From assembly GCA_030737835.1 (NCBI GenBank), contig CM060853.1:13676000-13739999 (forward strand): a DNA stretch of 64,000 nucleotides. Direction: 5' to 3'. Position 1 is the stretch's first letter. Every line of letters starts with the position of its first letter. This DNA comes from Acorus gramineus (lineage: Eukaryota > Streptophyta > Magnoliopsida > Acorales > Acoraceae). This document shows positions 44,701 to 55,416 of the stretch, piece by piece. The notes below the pieces were generated by a model. The model was not told the origin of the DNA and did not search any database. It saw only the letters and a program-made list of their open reading frames with translations. A program made the translations under genes and the position numbers.

Positions 44701-47243
44701 CTTGAAACACAGCATGAGATGGAGTGTTTGAAATTATCAAGAACTGATATCCAATTAATCATATGAATCCATTCATTATGTGTCAACAACCTGATTTGGA
44801 AAATTCATTTCTACAATAGTAATCCATGGGTCAATAGTAAATACCAAGGAAAAGTTTTTTTGAGGCATTATATTATATGGATCCTTCTGGAACTCAACCA
44901 CAGGGTTATGATACAAGTGAGTCTGGAGGAAAGCAGCCAATATTAGCTGGTCCCATTGAGAAAGATAAGATCTATGGACTGAAATTCAAGGCGTCAACAA
45001 CATATGAATTGCTTAGCCACCATTATATTTATTAACTGTCCAAATAAGGCACATGTATATCAAACTCATACAAAATCCAAGAAGGCGAGAAAATCTAAGA
45101 CACAGAGGCTTCAATCACTCACGGATGTTTACTACTGCATATAAGTCTAAACAAATGAAGTTTAGGTTATGTCAAAATTACACAGTCCATTAATCATCAT
45201 GGAAAGTAAAAGGCCAAGATGTCCTTTTTAGCATATAGATGAAATCTGCAAGCACACATCATAAGAAACTCCGATACCTGTGCTTGCCTGGCAGCTCCTT
45301 GCAATGCAGCTTCCATCATTTTCATTTCCTTCTTCACCTTATCATGATCCGCCACAGTATCTACAGGATGGGATGCATCCGTCACTGGCTTCAAGGACAG
45401 TTCCTTGTTCTTTGACTCAACATCTTTCACCACGGACTCTTCACCAACTGCTTTGTTCGGTGATCTATTATCAGAGAGCACAGGTTCAGAAATCATAGCA
45501 AGATCCTGTCTTGAGCCAACTTCTTCACTATCACCCTTCGGAGCATCATAAGGGCTTCGATCAGAAGCCCCACTCTCAGATTTATCATGCTTGTTGTCCA
45601 GCTCATCAGCTTGCCTCTCAGAAATATTCTCAGTAATCACTTCAACTTCAGGTTTCTTCTCATCTGGACTTCCTTGAGAATCAAGGACTGGAAGTGAGCC
45701 TTCATTCATGATAAAAACATTATTTTTTATTTTATCCGTGGATTCTGCATGTAATTGATTGGGTTCCTCAGGCTGTGGTTCACTTGGTTCCAAATCTCTA
45801 CTCCCTTCCAATGTTTCAATTTCATCAACATGTAACTGTATTTCACTTCCACCTTCTTTATCATGCTCTTCAGCCACATCACGCACAATCTCTTCCTTGA
45901 CTTGGGGTGCGGGTGCTTCACTCTCCTCTACCTTTTCCACAACAATGGCTTGGGGTGCTTCTCTCTCCTCTTCCTTTTCCACAACAATGGCTTCTACAGG
46001 AGGAGCCATTGGAGTCGGTTCATTGGCAACAACCATGTCACTTTCTTGAACAGATGAACTCCGTGGAGATTCCGTCTTTTCTGACATCTCAGTGGCAGCA
46101 TCGTCTCCACCTTTTTGGCCCACAAATGCCATGACTGGATCAAAAAGAGCTTTCCGGTCCGCCGCCAGAGGCCATATACCCGAAGCTAATGAGTCCAAGG
46201 GACAACACAACCAAAATTAATAAAATTCATATAACAAAAAATGAACTAAATCCACACCCAAAGCACTACAAATAATCAGTCCACAATCAGAATGACATAT
46301 TATAGGATAGTTCAGTTCACCTTTCCAATACCATAAATTCAGTGAATATTTGAAAAATCACAAATAAATCATGAAATTTTGTCAGAGGGAATGGTAGTAC
46401 GAGCCTATAGAACAAACCCTTTTCAATTGAGTATGAGCCCACAACCATTTTATTTTTCGGGCGCTGTTACACCCAAATCCATTTCCAGCCCTATATGCAT
46501 TGATAAAAAATTAACGCATATGCTCACGTTCACAAGGCATGTGCTTCGAAAGAATTTTTTTACATTTTCTATAAATGCATCCATGTAATTCATTGAAGTA
46601 TATGCTTCATTTTTTTTATAAAAGCATGTATCTCATTAGATAAGGTATACTATTTTTAAATAATTCAAGTAACATGTAGACTGGAATTGAGGTTGGAAAT
46701 GGGGCTGGACATTACATTATCCTTATTTTTCTGTCAAACAAATTATCTGATGTAAATCTCTCATTATTCACAAATTTTTCATGACATAATCTTTCCCATC
46801 ATACTTATTTTTATAAAGAATATTTTTATGTTTAAATGTTTTTTCCAAATGTTTTTCCAAACTTTTTAAAATTTCTCATTTTAGATAAATCCTGTATTCC
46901 CCCACCAAAATCTCGGATCTATTGCCATATCCAATATTTATCATTCCTAATCAAATAAACAGACATGACAAACATGGTTGACGTCACATGATAATTTCAT
47001 AACAATCCGATGCAAATTCATTCAATGGATCAAGACAGATGATCAATGCTGATCGTCCGGTACACAATTGGCGAACTCATAAGTCATACCTTCAGAGGAG
47101 GGGTCAGACGAGGACGTGGAGGTCTCCAAGCCGAGGGCGCTGTCGAAGTTCTTCTCGATGTTCTTTACGCTCTCACTCAGTTTCGTCACTGCCCCCGCGA
47201 TGTCGGGGAACCCCTCGAGCGAGACCCTCCCAAACCAAGCCAT
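35797..47243 (-). CDS. GC5: Golgin candidate 5 (TMF/ARA160-like coiled-coil Golgi tether), 19 coding exons
   Basis: Golgi coiled-coil protein related to animal TMF, which binds Rab6-type GTPases. Coding exons: 47243-47090, 46185-45278, 44474-44403, 43266-43192, 41871-41757, 41390-41329, 41227-41180, 40354-40070, 39974-39915, 39787-39704, 39439-39374, 39277-39179, 39090-38872, 38204-38087, 38001-37781, 36832-36773, 36690-36577, 36040-35966, 35832-35797. Phases agree; 956 residues, equal to the length I recall for Arabidopsis GC5. The N-terminus MAWFGRVSLEGFPD..SVKNIEKNFD is the family signature; then comes an acidic low-complexity stretch to about residue 345. A long coiled coil follows (LQGAARQAQ..ALTRERDALRREQNKKSD..EREAMLVQTLEELRQTL), then a Ser-rich linker (SLSSMDQSFFLQTSLDSSD), and the conserved TMF C-terminus (ELEALRRRHSSALELMGERDE, DLKEMYREQVDLLVNK). 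The last 12-codon exon is short but keeps frame. Confidence 0.95.
36950..37227. mobile_element. Intronic MITE, copy A (GC5 intron)
   Basis: About 280 bp with imperfect inverted ends (TTTCCAGCCCAATTCCAGTC; inverted right end resembling TTTCCAACTCCAATTCCAGT). It shares a long collinear similarity with copy B at 46462-46727, including CATATGCATTGAT, GGTATATGCTTCG, CATGTAATTCATT-type and AAAAGCATG.ATCTCATTAGAT. It lies in the intron between exons 37781 and 36832. Confidence 0.65.
46462..46727. mobile_element. Intronic MITE, copy B (GC5 first intron)
   Basis: Same family and same orientation as copy A, with ends ATTTCCAGCCCTATATG and (inverted) CCAGCCCCATTTCCAACC. It lies between GC5 exon 1 (ends 47090) and exon 2 (starts 46185). 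Ends approximate. Confidence 0.65.
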
Positions 47244-47560
47244 CCCTTCAAAACCTCCAAGATCACAAGAACTGGAGTTCCTAAACCCTCAATTTCGGAT
47301 CCATCAGTAGAAACAGCTCCGAATCACGGCGTCTACGAGAGGAAGAAAAGAATTTCGAACCTTGATGTCTCGATCGAACGAGATCGGGACGGGATCTCCG
47401 GGAACGAGAGACGATCCCCCCCCCCCCCCTTCGTCGAATGTGGAGGCAGATCTCGAGATGGATTTGATTCGATTAGGGTTTACGAGGGGTTTTTTCGAGG
47501 ATTGAATGTTCAGAAGTGAAGCTCCGCTTCAGCTTCGCCACAGGCGATGGAGACGGTTTT
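47244..47560 (-). promoter_or_regulatory. GC5 leader and proximal promoter
   Basis: GC-richer than its surroundings, with a 13-base C-run near 47417-47429 (+ strand). It directly precedes the GC5 start codon at 47243. The promoter extent is not defined; no TATA box could be placed with confidence. Confidence 0.35.
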
Positions 47561-47824
47561 CGATCTCAGATTTACCGCTTTTGTTTTTGTTGTTGATGTT
47601 TCGGGTTTGTTTTTTTTATTTTTTTTTAGGGATTCTTTGGTTGGGGACACAAAAAACGCAAATAGCCGTCCAAAATCGTCCGTTTTTACGTCCGTTCAAA
47701 TGGTTGTGGTTTGTGGATGCTCTGAAGTCCAAACAACTGTTTGTATATGCACCGCCCCTTATGGGTGTGAATTTAGGTTATTCGCTCCCGATAGTTATAC
47801 TAGGATATATAACAATTTAGACTG

Positions 47825-48245
47825 AATAAGTAACTTTTTGTTTAGTTGTTTTTTTGTTATTCTCATTGGGAAACGTAAAAATAACTTTTTTATTGTTTGG
47901 TTCACCTTGGATAAAATGATGATAAATGGTTGATAAGGGATTAATAAGAGTTTTTTATTTTTTAAATGACAATTATACCCCATGGGAATAGTGTGAGAGA
48001 TATATGATTGATTTGATAGATGTGACAGTTTTTGGAATCTGTGTGAGTCTGTTAGGTGAGATAAATTTTTTAAAATGACAGAGAATGGTATTTTTATCCA
48101 TTGGAATAGATAAGCCTTGATAAACAATTCCACAATTTCTTTAGAATAGTTATCAAGCCTTATCCTAGCTTATCCAGACATAACTATCTGGGTTTATTCT
48201 ATCAAAACAAACAATTTTTTTTAGCTATTCTCATCTATTCTTCAT
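47825..48245. mobile_element. MITE-like element of the GGATAA / AAACGTAA family
   Basis: GTTATTCTCATTGGGAAACG and ATTGTTTGGTTCACCTTGGA parallel the inverted sequence at 58.7-59.1 kb (TTATTCTCGTTGGTAAACGT, TTGTTTGG). GATAAGG/CCTTATC motifs occur near both ends. Boundaries and target duplication are not resolved. Confidence 0.45.
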
Positions 48246-48436
48246 TATTCTTGTCTTATGTTCCACGCTATACGGGGGGTACGTGATTTGTATGTGGTTG
48301 GGGGACTGTAAAGAGTATATAATGTAAGCGGAACTATATGTGATTATGTAATTTTATTAATAAAAAAAATAATTTTATAGTGATGATTTTCAAAAAGAAG
48401 TTTATTACATCACTTCAGTTTAAAATTTATATGATA

Positions 48437-48445
48437 TAATATAAA
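48437..48445 (+). repeat. Target-site duplication, left copy, of the 6.5 kb MULE
   Basis: TAATATAAA, identical to 54986-54994. Nine bases is the usual length for Mutator-superfamily insertions. Confidence 0.9.
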
Positions 48446-48589
48446 GGGAAATTTTTGAAAATAATCTTGTTAAAAAAAAAGAATTTCAAATCTGACCCCC
48501 GGACTAAAGTAATTGCAAAACTGGCTCTAAGCCAGTTTGACTCCGGTTAGCGCACCACGCTGGCGTGCTGACGGGATGAAAATGTGCCA

Positions 48590-48782
48590 CGACGGAGATA
48601 TGATAACTAATCACGTCTCCGTCTCCGCAGGGGAGCTGCCCCAGATGCGACTAGCGCGTGTTATGGAAGAGTGCGGGAGGGGGTTTCTCCCTCAGAGACG
48701 TGATCATGGATCACGTCTACGTGATGATGGATCACGCCTCACTGGGGACGTGATCCATTATCACGTCTCCTCAGGGACCATC
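48590..48782. repeat. Left subterminal hairpin array of the MULE
   Basis: Several inverted units with the arm GACGTGAT and its complement ATCACGTC: near 48595-48635 (ending AATCACGTCTCCGTCTCC), 48698-48720 (GAGACGTGATCATGGATCAC), 48721-48740, and 48745-48772 (GGGACGTGATCC...ATCACGTCTCC). The short frame 48537-48803 is only their translation. Confidence 0.8.
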
Positions 48783-48983
48783 CCCCCATTTTGTCAAGCG
48801 TGAAAAACAACATGTAATCAGAATATAGGTTACCTGGTTTACAAGACAATATTATCATTCACTTGTAAGCTTAAAAAAATTACCAGAAAATCTATATCTT
48901 ACACTAAAAAATAAAACAAAAATCAAGTCTCAACACCTTTATACATAGTCATAACTATAATAAGTTGTTTATTATATATACAG

Positions 48984-51366
48984 TCATCCTAAAAAGCGTC
49001 TCCATCTTTTCTTTTTCTTAATAGGTGCAGGAGGTGCTGAAGAAGAAGGCATATCTGATGGTGCTGAAGATGGTCCCATCGGCTGAGCAGGTGTTGTAAA
49101 TCCCACAGATCCAACGGAATGTGTGGGTGCAGTAGAATTAATACCGGCATGTCTACGAGTCTAAATGTAATAAATGGGAAAAGATGGTACAGGCAATCGC
49201 TCATGGAGTGGTCGTGTATCCAAGTGATCGTGATATGGCTCTTCTTGATCCTCTCTTCTCTGTTCAGGATCCTCTTGTAACTGAACATGACCTTGGAATG
49301 GCTGATCAGAATGGTCATATGCTCCATATATTAGATGCTCATCTACATCATCTCCCAGTCGCACGGCTGCCTGAAAATTAAAATCGTTGACAGTAAAAAG
49401 ATGATCAGCGTGATACTCACTCTGATCCACATCATCCCCTCTGTCGTAGCCGGGTGGATCTGGATGCCGATCCGATGATGGAACAAAAGACCTGGGAATC
49501 TGAGATAACGGTAACTGCTGAAGTAGAGCAATTGTCTGATCTCGTGCCACAGCAACTATACGAACCATCTCGTTATATCCAGAATATAATGACAATCCCT
49601 CATTCAATACCTTATTGATACTCATCACGGCGGCGCCCTGTGTTTATTTTAAATCTTCATTAAAATATCGATGAAGTAATTACATTTATATTCTATATCA
49701 CATGTACTATGTAACTCACCATGACCTTAGCGACATATCCGCAGGGATGATATCGCATTGGAACTGGACATGGAGGGATAGGTGGGGTGAGATATCTGAC
49801 TATGCACTCCCAATACCACTCCATATACCTCGAAGATGTCATAGACTGTGGACAAATGTGGCTGTGATCAAGCCACGCATTCCATTGATCGATGTAATCC
49901 TTATGCAAAACAGCCCAATTAACCTTCTGTTGACCACGTCTGTTACCTCTATTGATTCGTTCCACGTCAACTGGAATGGTCTGTTCACAACCAAACTGGC
50001 GTGCAACTCTGTCAGGACAATGCATTTCCACAATGTCAAAGCATATCAGAGGGACCCTAACCGTCCACAAATTGAAGTCGGCCATGCATGTTGGTGGAAC
50101 CTCCTAATATCTATCTACATAGGGCATCCACATAATCTGTAGAAACATAGTTAACATGCTATTATATTATATCATATCACGATATACAATTATGTTTTAT
50201 AAATAAACAACTACAAACCTGTGTCTCGTGCTGATAATCCAGTTGTGCCCTACAATACATCAACACATGCGATGGTGACTCATCAAAATGCTTCTTCACG
50301 GCCCATCTGAGATGAAATTAATATTAGTGCTACCATGTATCAGATGTGAATAGTAATAATTATCGTGGCCATTAAATATTAGTTACCTAGCCCCTAATGG
50401 CCTATCACCAAGCACAAATTCGATACTCAGGAAGCTAGGTCTACCAACATGTAGTCTCTCCCATAACCATATATGTGAGAATAATAAAAATTTATATGTA
50501 TATGAACAAAGTCAAATAATTTAAGAAGTTAAAGTATGTTACCTGCAAGAGAGAGAAAAAACCAGCCGTCTCTCTTTGATTGATTAGAGATCCCCTAGAC
50601 AAGGCTCGATAGAGGTGCGCCAATGCAGCTAATCCCCATGAATAAAGGCCAGCTTCATCAAAATCTCGAAGAAGAAGTAGATAACATGCATGAACCTTAT
50701 TACCCGTTGCATCAACAAAAATGGTACAGCCAAGCAGAAATAGTAGATACGCACGAGCATAACGCTGTAAGACTTCTTCCCTCTCTTCGTCATCAGGTAT
50801 GTGACTGAAAGTGTATTTCAACCAAAAAAGTAAAATCCCCCCCCCCCTCCCCCATCAACTTATTGTCTAGGGGAACAACACCTAAGAGGTCCTCGCACAC
50901 CACACCCCAGTCGCACGCATCTATGATTCTTGTAACTGGTAAGCTATCAATGCGTAAGCTTGTAAGTATAGCAACATCTTGTAGTGTAACAGTCATCTCT
51001 CCATGCCGTAAGTGAAAAGTTTTAGTCTCCGGCCTCCAACTCTCAATGAGTGCAGTAAGTAGACGTCTATCACATCGGGCGTATCCTATGCAAGCCAAGT
51101 AATACAGTCTCGATCTCCTCACGAAATCTATGATCCGTGGGTCCATCTCCCATTTGTTTACTTAACTCATGTGCATCGTTAATTTCATAACCTCACCCTG
51201 TGCCAATATTAAAGACATTGATTTATTTAATTATTTGCAACAATTTCAAGTCATAAAAATAATAAAAAGAACACACCTCCCCAACAAAACATCGTTCGGA
51301 TACATGATGTGGTTGAAGATATAGCAAATCATCAACGATAGGTCCATGCCAATCACGTGCTGCCAT
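48984..51366 (-). pseudogene. Plant mobile domain (PMD, MAIN/PP7L-like) gene carried by the MULE
   Basis: The PMD is found in the plant nuclear proteins MAIN, MAIL1 and PP7-like and in transposon-borne relatives. The probable start is ATG 51366 (MAARDWHGPIVDDLLYLQPH). Further segments: about 51155-50543 (FHLRHGEMTVTLQDVAILT, VDATGNKVHACYLLLLRDF), about 50470-50387 (LWERLHVGRPS), 50306-50219, 50136-49720 (LICFDIVEMHCPDRVARQFG), 49637-49421 and 49370-48984, which ends in a basic, NLS-like KKKKRWRR tail. Breaks: an 11-base G-run (complement of 50837-50847) puts the two PMD halves in different frames; a TAG sits in frame at 50106-50104; and the acceptor before 50469 lacks AG. The splice start of the second segment is uncertain. 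Many databases label such proteins 'serine/threonine phosphatase 7 long form homolog', but no phosphatase domain is seen here. Confidence 0.75.
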
Positions 51367-51794
51367 CTGGAAATATAAAACGGACTATATAATGGTTGTA
51401 CGTAGTAATCAAAGCATATAAAGATAGTAAGCGATGGTGAATGGTATGAAAATCCAAGAAAAACGTCTAAAGATGATGAATGAGTCCATAAATGTGAACC
51501 ATGACCCCGATTCACATTTGACACCCTTGATAAGCCTTTTCTCCCCAATCAATGACACACAATCAACACCCACAACTTTATACATAAGCTTGTGGTATGA
51601 TTATTCGCACACAACCAAAATATTAGTACCCAAATATACATCTTGAAATCCGTGAACTAAAACAAGTAAACATTTCAAAACATTCACCGTCACCACAGGC
51701 CCAAAGAATTTCACCCAGACATCAAAATTCTTAAAACTCAAGACAACGTTCTACAGTACAGGCCAAAATACAAACACATTGCTCCCTCCAGTCA

Positions 51795-54234
51795 TTACAC
51801 ATTGTTATGATGACATGTAAGCCTATTATGACCTCTTTCCTTACATTTTGAACATTTATTCTTTGGCAAATCATCATTATTGTCCACGTGTATGCGTCTC
51901 CTCACATACTTCGGACGTCCTGATGGCCTTTTGATTTGTGGTGGGACGAAGATCGGATCATTTTCTGTTGGATCCGGCCATTGACTCGCATCATCCACTG
52001 CATGAAACACGGGTGCATACGTGCCTCTAAATGAATCTGCATAAAAGCACTCATAAACATACATCCCTGGGGCTATCCTTGCATACCCACATGCTGCTAT
52101 CACATGAGCACAAGGATAGTGAAACAACATCGAAACGTTGCATTGACATTCTGCATGCTCTGCATGTAAATAAACAGTGAATGATAAAGCGTTCTTGTCT
52201 AGAACAATAAACTCAGCCCGATCAAGTCTCCATGCTTGCATAGCTTCTCATCATGTGCTAATCTTTCCAAACGTCGTTGTACTTTCGGAACGACATTTGA
52301 TGTCATACTTTCACCCGCTTCATGCCTTACATAAAAATATTCAGCCACCCAGAGATATATCTACTGAACTATAGCTATGATCGGTAACGTTCTAGCGCCC
52401 TTCAACACACTGTTCATACTCTCATATTTATTCATGGTCATTATACCATAACGATATCCACCATCATAACAAAGTGCCCACATTTGAGGAGGTACCTAAT
52501 CCACCCATTCACGAGCTGCCGGATTGACTGTTAAAATCTTTCTCAGCTCCTTAACAAATTGTGACGTGCATTTAATAGTGGCAGCCCTCCACACCATGTC
52601 TGATAACTCTTTGCTCTTGTATTTCTTTTTGAAGTTATCAATCAAATGCCTCATGCAAAATTGATGTTGTCATGCAATCTGGGAATCCTTCTCGAGAAGC
52701 TGCAATGCACTTATTATGCCACCGTGTCGATCGGAGATAACATAGATATTTCCTGGTGCTCCAAGTGACCAATACAAGTGGAACAAAAAGAAATGCCAAC
52801 TATTCGTGTTTTCTGATTCAACAATGGCGAAAGCTAAAGGCACTAGACCATCTTCTGCATCAGTGGCAGTGGCTATCAGAAGATTTTTCTTATACTTTCC
52901 ATATAAATGTGTCCCATCAATGCAAATCAGTGGACGACAATGATGAAAACCTTCAATTGTTGGACCAAAAATTTTAAAAAACACGTTCAAACTAGTGAAC
53001 TACTCTGCCCATGAAATTCTCATTGATGACCTTACCGTCAAATCTTACTATCGTCCCTGGGTTAGTCCTCAGAGCATCAAGGAAAAAAGGGAGCTGTGCA
53101 TATGACTGCTCCCAATTCTCAAAAATCCTCTCCATTGCTTTCCATTTAGCACAGCGTGCCTTTGAGTATGAGATGTTATAGTGATAGTCAGCACGTATCC
53201 TATCAACAATCTCGATTGGACTTATTCTCAGATTATGACAGATCGTTGGCATGATCAGTTCAGATATGAAATCTGAGGTAAATTGTCTGTGGTTTGCTTT
53301 GAGAAGAGGATCGACGCAAGTATGAGGACATCTGATCGTAGAAATTCTGAACAAGTCTGAATTTTCTACTTTTTTCACATGAAGTCTCCACTCACACCTT
53401 TCATCTACACACTCCATGGTGTATCGATTTGGGGCAGATTTTTTAACTCCAAATTGCACATACCTTTTAATGCTCCAACTACGCAAATCATTTATCAATG
53501 CCTTCTTATTTGCGAATAACTGTCCAACTTCAAGATCAGAAAAAGATGAAGAGCCACCTTCATGCACTGTATGATGAATATTCTCAACAACGGCATATGT
53601 CATTAACTTTGATGTGTCATACATGTGTGGAATGTGATATTGGGGGATTGGAATTGCATCCAAACTACGCTCGTCCTCAGTGTCAGATCCACTGACCAAG
53701 TGGCCTTCCTCCTCCTCTTCATCCGTGTCAGATCCACTGACCAAATGATCTTCCTCCTCCCCTTCATCCATTTCATCCACACCTTCCACTTCATCATCCG
53801 CACTTTGCTCGTCTACATTGAAGGTATCGTCATCACTCATGTCATGCATTGGAGACCTATATGTAATAAATAATTGTATAACACAGATTATTGTACTAAA
53901 TGAAATAAATGAATCACAGACATGTGCATTATAAATTAATATTATACGTACATATACCCAGTTCTTTGCGCATCAAAGTTCGTCATCGGTGTTGCTTCAA
54001 AAAAATCATTTCCAAAGTTTGGTACGTATGAAGATGAAGGTTCCTTCCTATGATCTCCTTTTTCTCCAACCATAACTCAATCCCATGTACATGCTTCGGG
54101 TATAATTTCATCATCACTTTGACAGCCATATTATCTGCAACGGGGAGAACCTCGCTCATTCTATGACGGGTGGGATGCATTACACTCATTGATAATATAT
54201 AGCGACTTGGATCCATTCCTGTCAGTCCATACAT
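51795..54234 (-). pseudogene. MuDR-type MULE transposase, decayed
   Basis: Order on the - strand: an N-terminal stretch (54234-53983); an acidic region and a MuDR DNA-binding domain (53849-52992: DLEVGQLFANKKALINDLRS, YTMECVDERCEWRLHVKK, IRCPHTC); and the DDE catalytic core with the first two acidic sites visible (ICIDGTHLYGKYK; VISDRHGGI). At the C-terminus (52241-51795) are a SWIM zinc finger with CQC...CAH and a CCHC-type knuckle CSKCKERGHNRLTC. Breaks: TAG at 52994-52992 followed by a frameshift; TGA at 52672-52670; TAG at 52498-52496; TAG at 52363-52361; and a frameshift near 52250. Two stops could come from single C-to-T changes. It cannot make a full transposase. Confidence 0.85.
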
Positions 54235-54689
54235 AATTCAAAGCAAATCAATGTATGAAATTTTTTTAATTTACTATGGTGGATTTTTTAGACCCCCCTT
54301 CGTATCTTGAATGATCCCCGTCTTTAGATATTCTCCCATTAAATGAATATATTAACGGTACCTCAGATATTTTTTCCATCTGCATTAATACATTATAACA
54401 TTGTAGAATTTTAGTACACATAATACATCGTTATACAATTCTTATATGGTTACAAAAATTTATATGGATTTCTCATAACTACAATAATAAAATACAAATG
54501 AAAGCTTCATGCACAAAATTCAAACTACAATAATATTTTTTTATTTTTTTTTTACAAAAAAAAATTGAATAACAACCACATTTCAGAAATACCTTGATAA
54601 ACCGAAGTTTAATTGAGTATTTTGGGGAAGATCCACGAGTGATGGGCGTTCAAAATTTAAAAAAAAAAAGAAAGAGGGAGAGGGCCTCG

Positions 54690-54830
54690 AGTGATTTATC
54701 ATTACGTCTCCCACGTGATCCATTATCGCGTCTCCATGGGAGACGTGATTGATGAACACGTGTCCTTGGAGACGTGATCCATCAACACGTCTCGTGCTGA
54801 GGGGAGACGTGTGTCTCCCGGGCACGGACA
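54690..54830. repeat. Right subterminal hairpin array of the MULE
   Basis: At least four units with CACGTCTC/GAGACGTG arms. The clearest has arms GAGACGTG at 54769-54776 and CACGTCTC at 54786-54793 around a 9-base loop. Others are near 54704-54741, 54739-54765 and 54800-54820. The reading frame 54583-54846 is an artefact of these. Confidence 0.8.
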
Positions 54831-54985
54831 GGTGCCTACGCGCCACGTTTTCACCAGTTCAGCATGTTTTTAACAGTGGCGCGTTGACTGATCAAAAATG
54901 ACCCCAGGGTCAGTTTTGTAAATACTTTGATCCGAGGGTCAAATTTGAAAAAAAAATTTAGCAGGGTTATTTTCAAAAATTTTCC

Positions 54986-54994
54986 TAATATAAA
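54986..54994 (+). repeat. Target-site duplication, right copy, of the 6.5 kb MULE
   Basis: TAATATAAA, identical to 48437-48445. Confidence 0.9.
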
Positions 54995-55416
54995 CCATAT
55001 ATAATTCATACAAGTTGTTTAAAAAAAAATTTCTACATGAAAACATATATATTCAATCATATTTGTGTTGGTTTCCATATAAAAATTGTCATGTTTCTCA
55101 AGTGTTTATAATGTGAAGAAGTGAACAATCAAGAGAAATTTATATTACATAATATCCAAGATCCCATCTAAGTCTGTCAGTATTCCATCAGTCATCCATC
55201 TTAATATGCTTGTTAATCTACTCTATTTGTAACATGAATCGTGGGCCCCCGTGTTTCTTAACTTGGCATGTAAACGAAAAGTGTAAGAGCATCTTCAATC
55301 ATATACTTAAACATTTACCTAAATTTAAATTTAAGTAAAAGTCACTCAAAACTCTCTCCAACCATTTACCCATACCCATACCCAATCAATCTTTTACTTA
55401 AAATTTTACCCAAATC

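Larger units (their letters stand above)
48446..54985. mobile_element. Mutator-like element (MULE), 6.54 kb, with MuDR-type transposase and PMD gene
   Basis: A perfect 9-bp target duplication, TAATATAAA, flanks the element (48437-48445 and 54986-54994), the size expected for the Mutator superfamily. The ends begin GGGAAATTTTTGAAAATAA (left) and, inverted, GGAAAATTTTTGAAAATAA (right), and the inverted repeats run for roughly 90 bp through TTTCAAAT.TGACCC and CAAAACTG. Inside each TIR lies an array of GAGACGTGAT..ATCACGTCTC hairpins. Between them, on the - strand, are a transposase gene (54234-51795) and a plant mobile domain gene (51366-48984), both now broken. The exact duplication and alignable TIRs show a single complete insertion. 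The decayed genes mean it cannot move by itself. Confidence 0.92.

Noticed and set aside
45727..46134. + strand frames opposite GC5 exon 2
   Set aside because: Antisense shadows of the acidic Glu/Pro-rich stretch of GC5.
48537..48803. 88-codon + strand frame
   Set aside because: Made by the GACGTGAT hairpin array of the MULE; the same holds for 54583-54846 on the - strand.
48984..51366. Serine/threonine phosphatase 7 'long form' enzyme
   Set aside because: That label is common for PMD proteins in databases, but no phosphatase motifs (GDxHG, GDxVDRG, GNHE) are present; only the PMD is seen.
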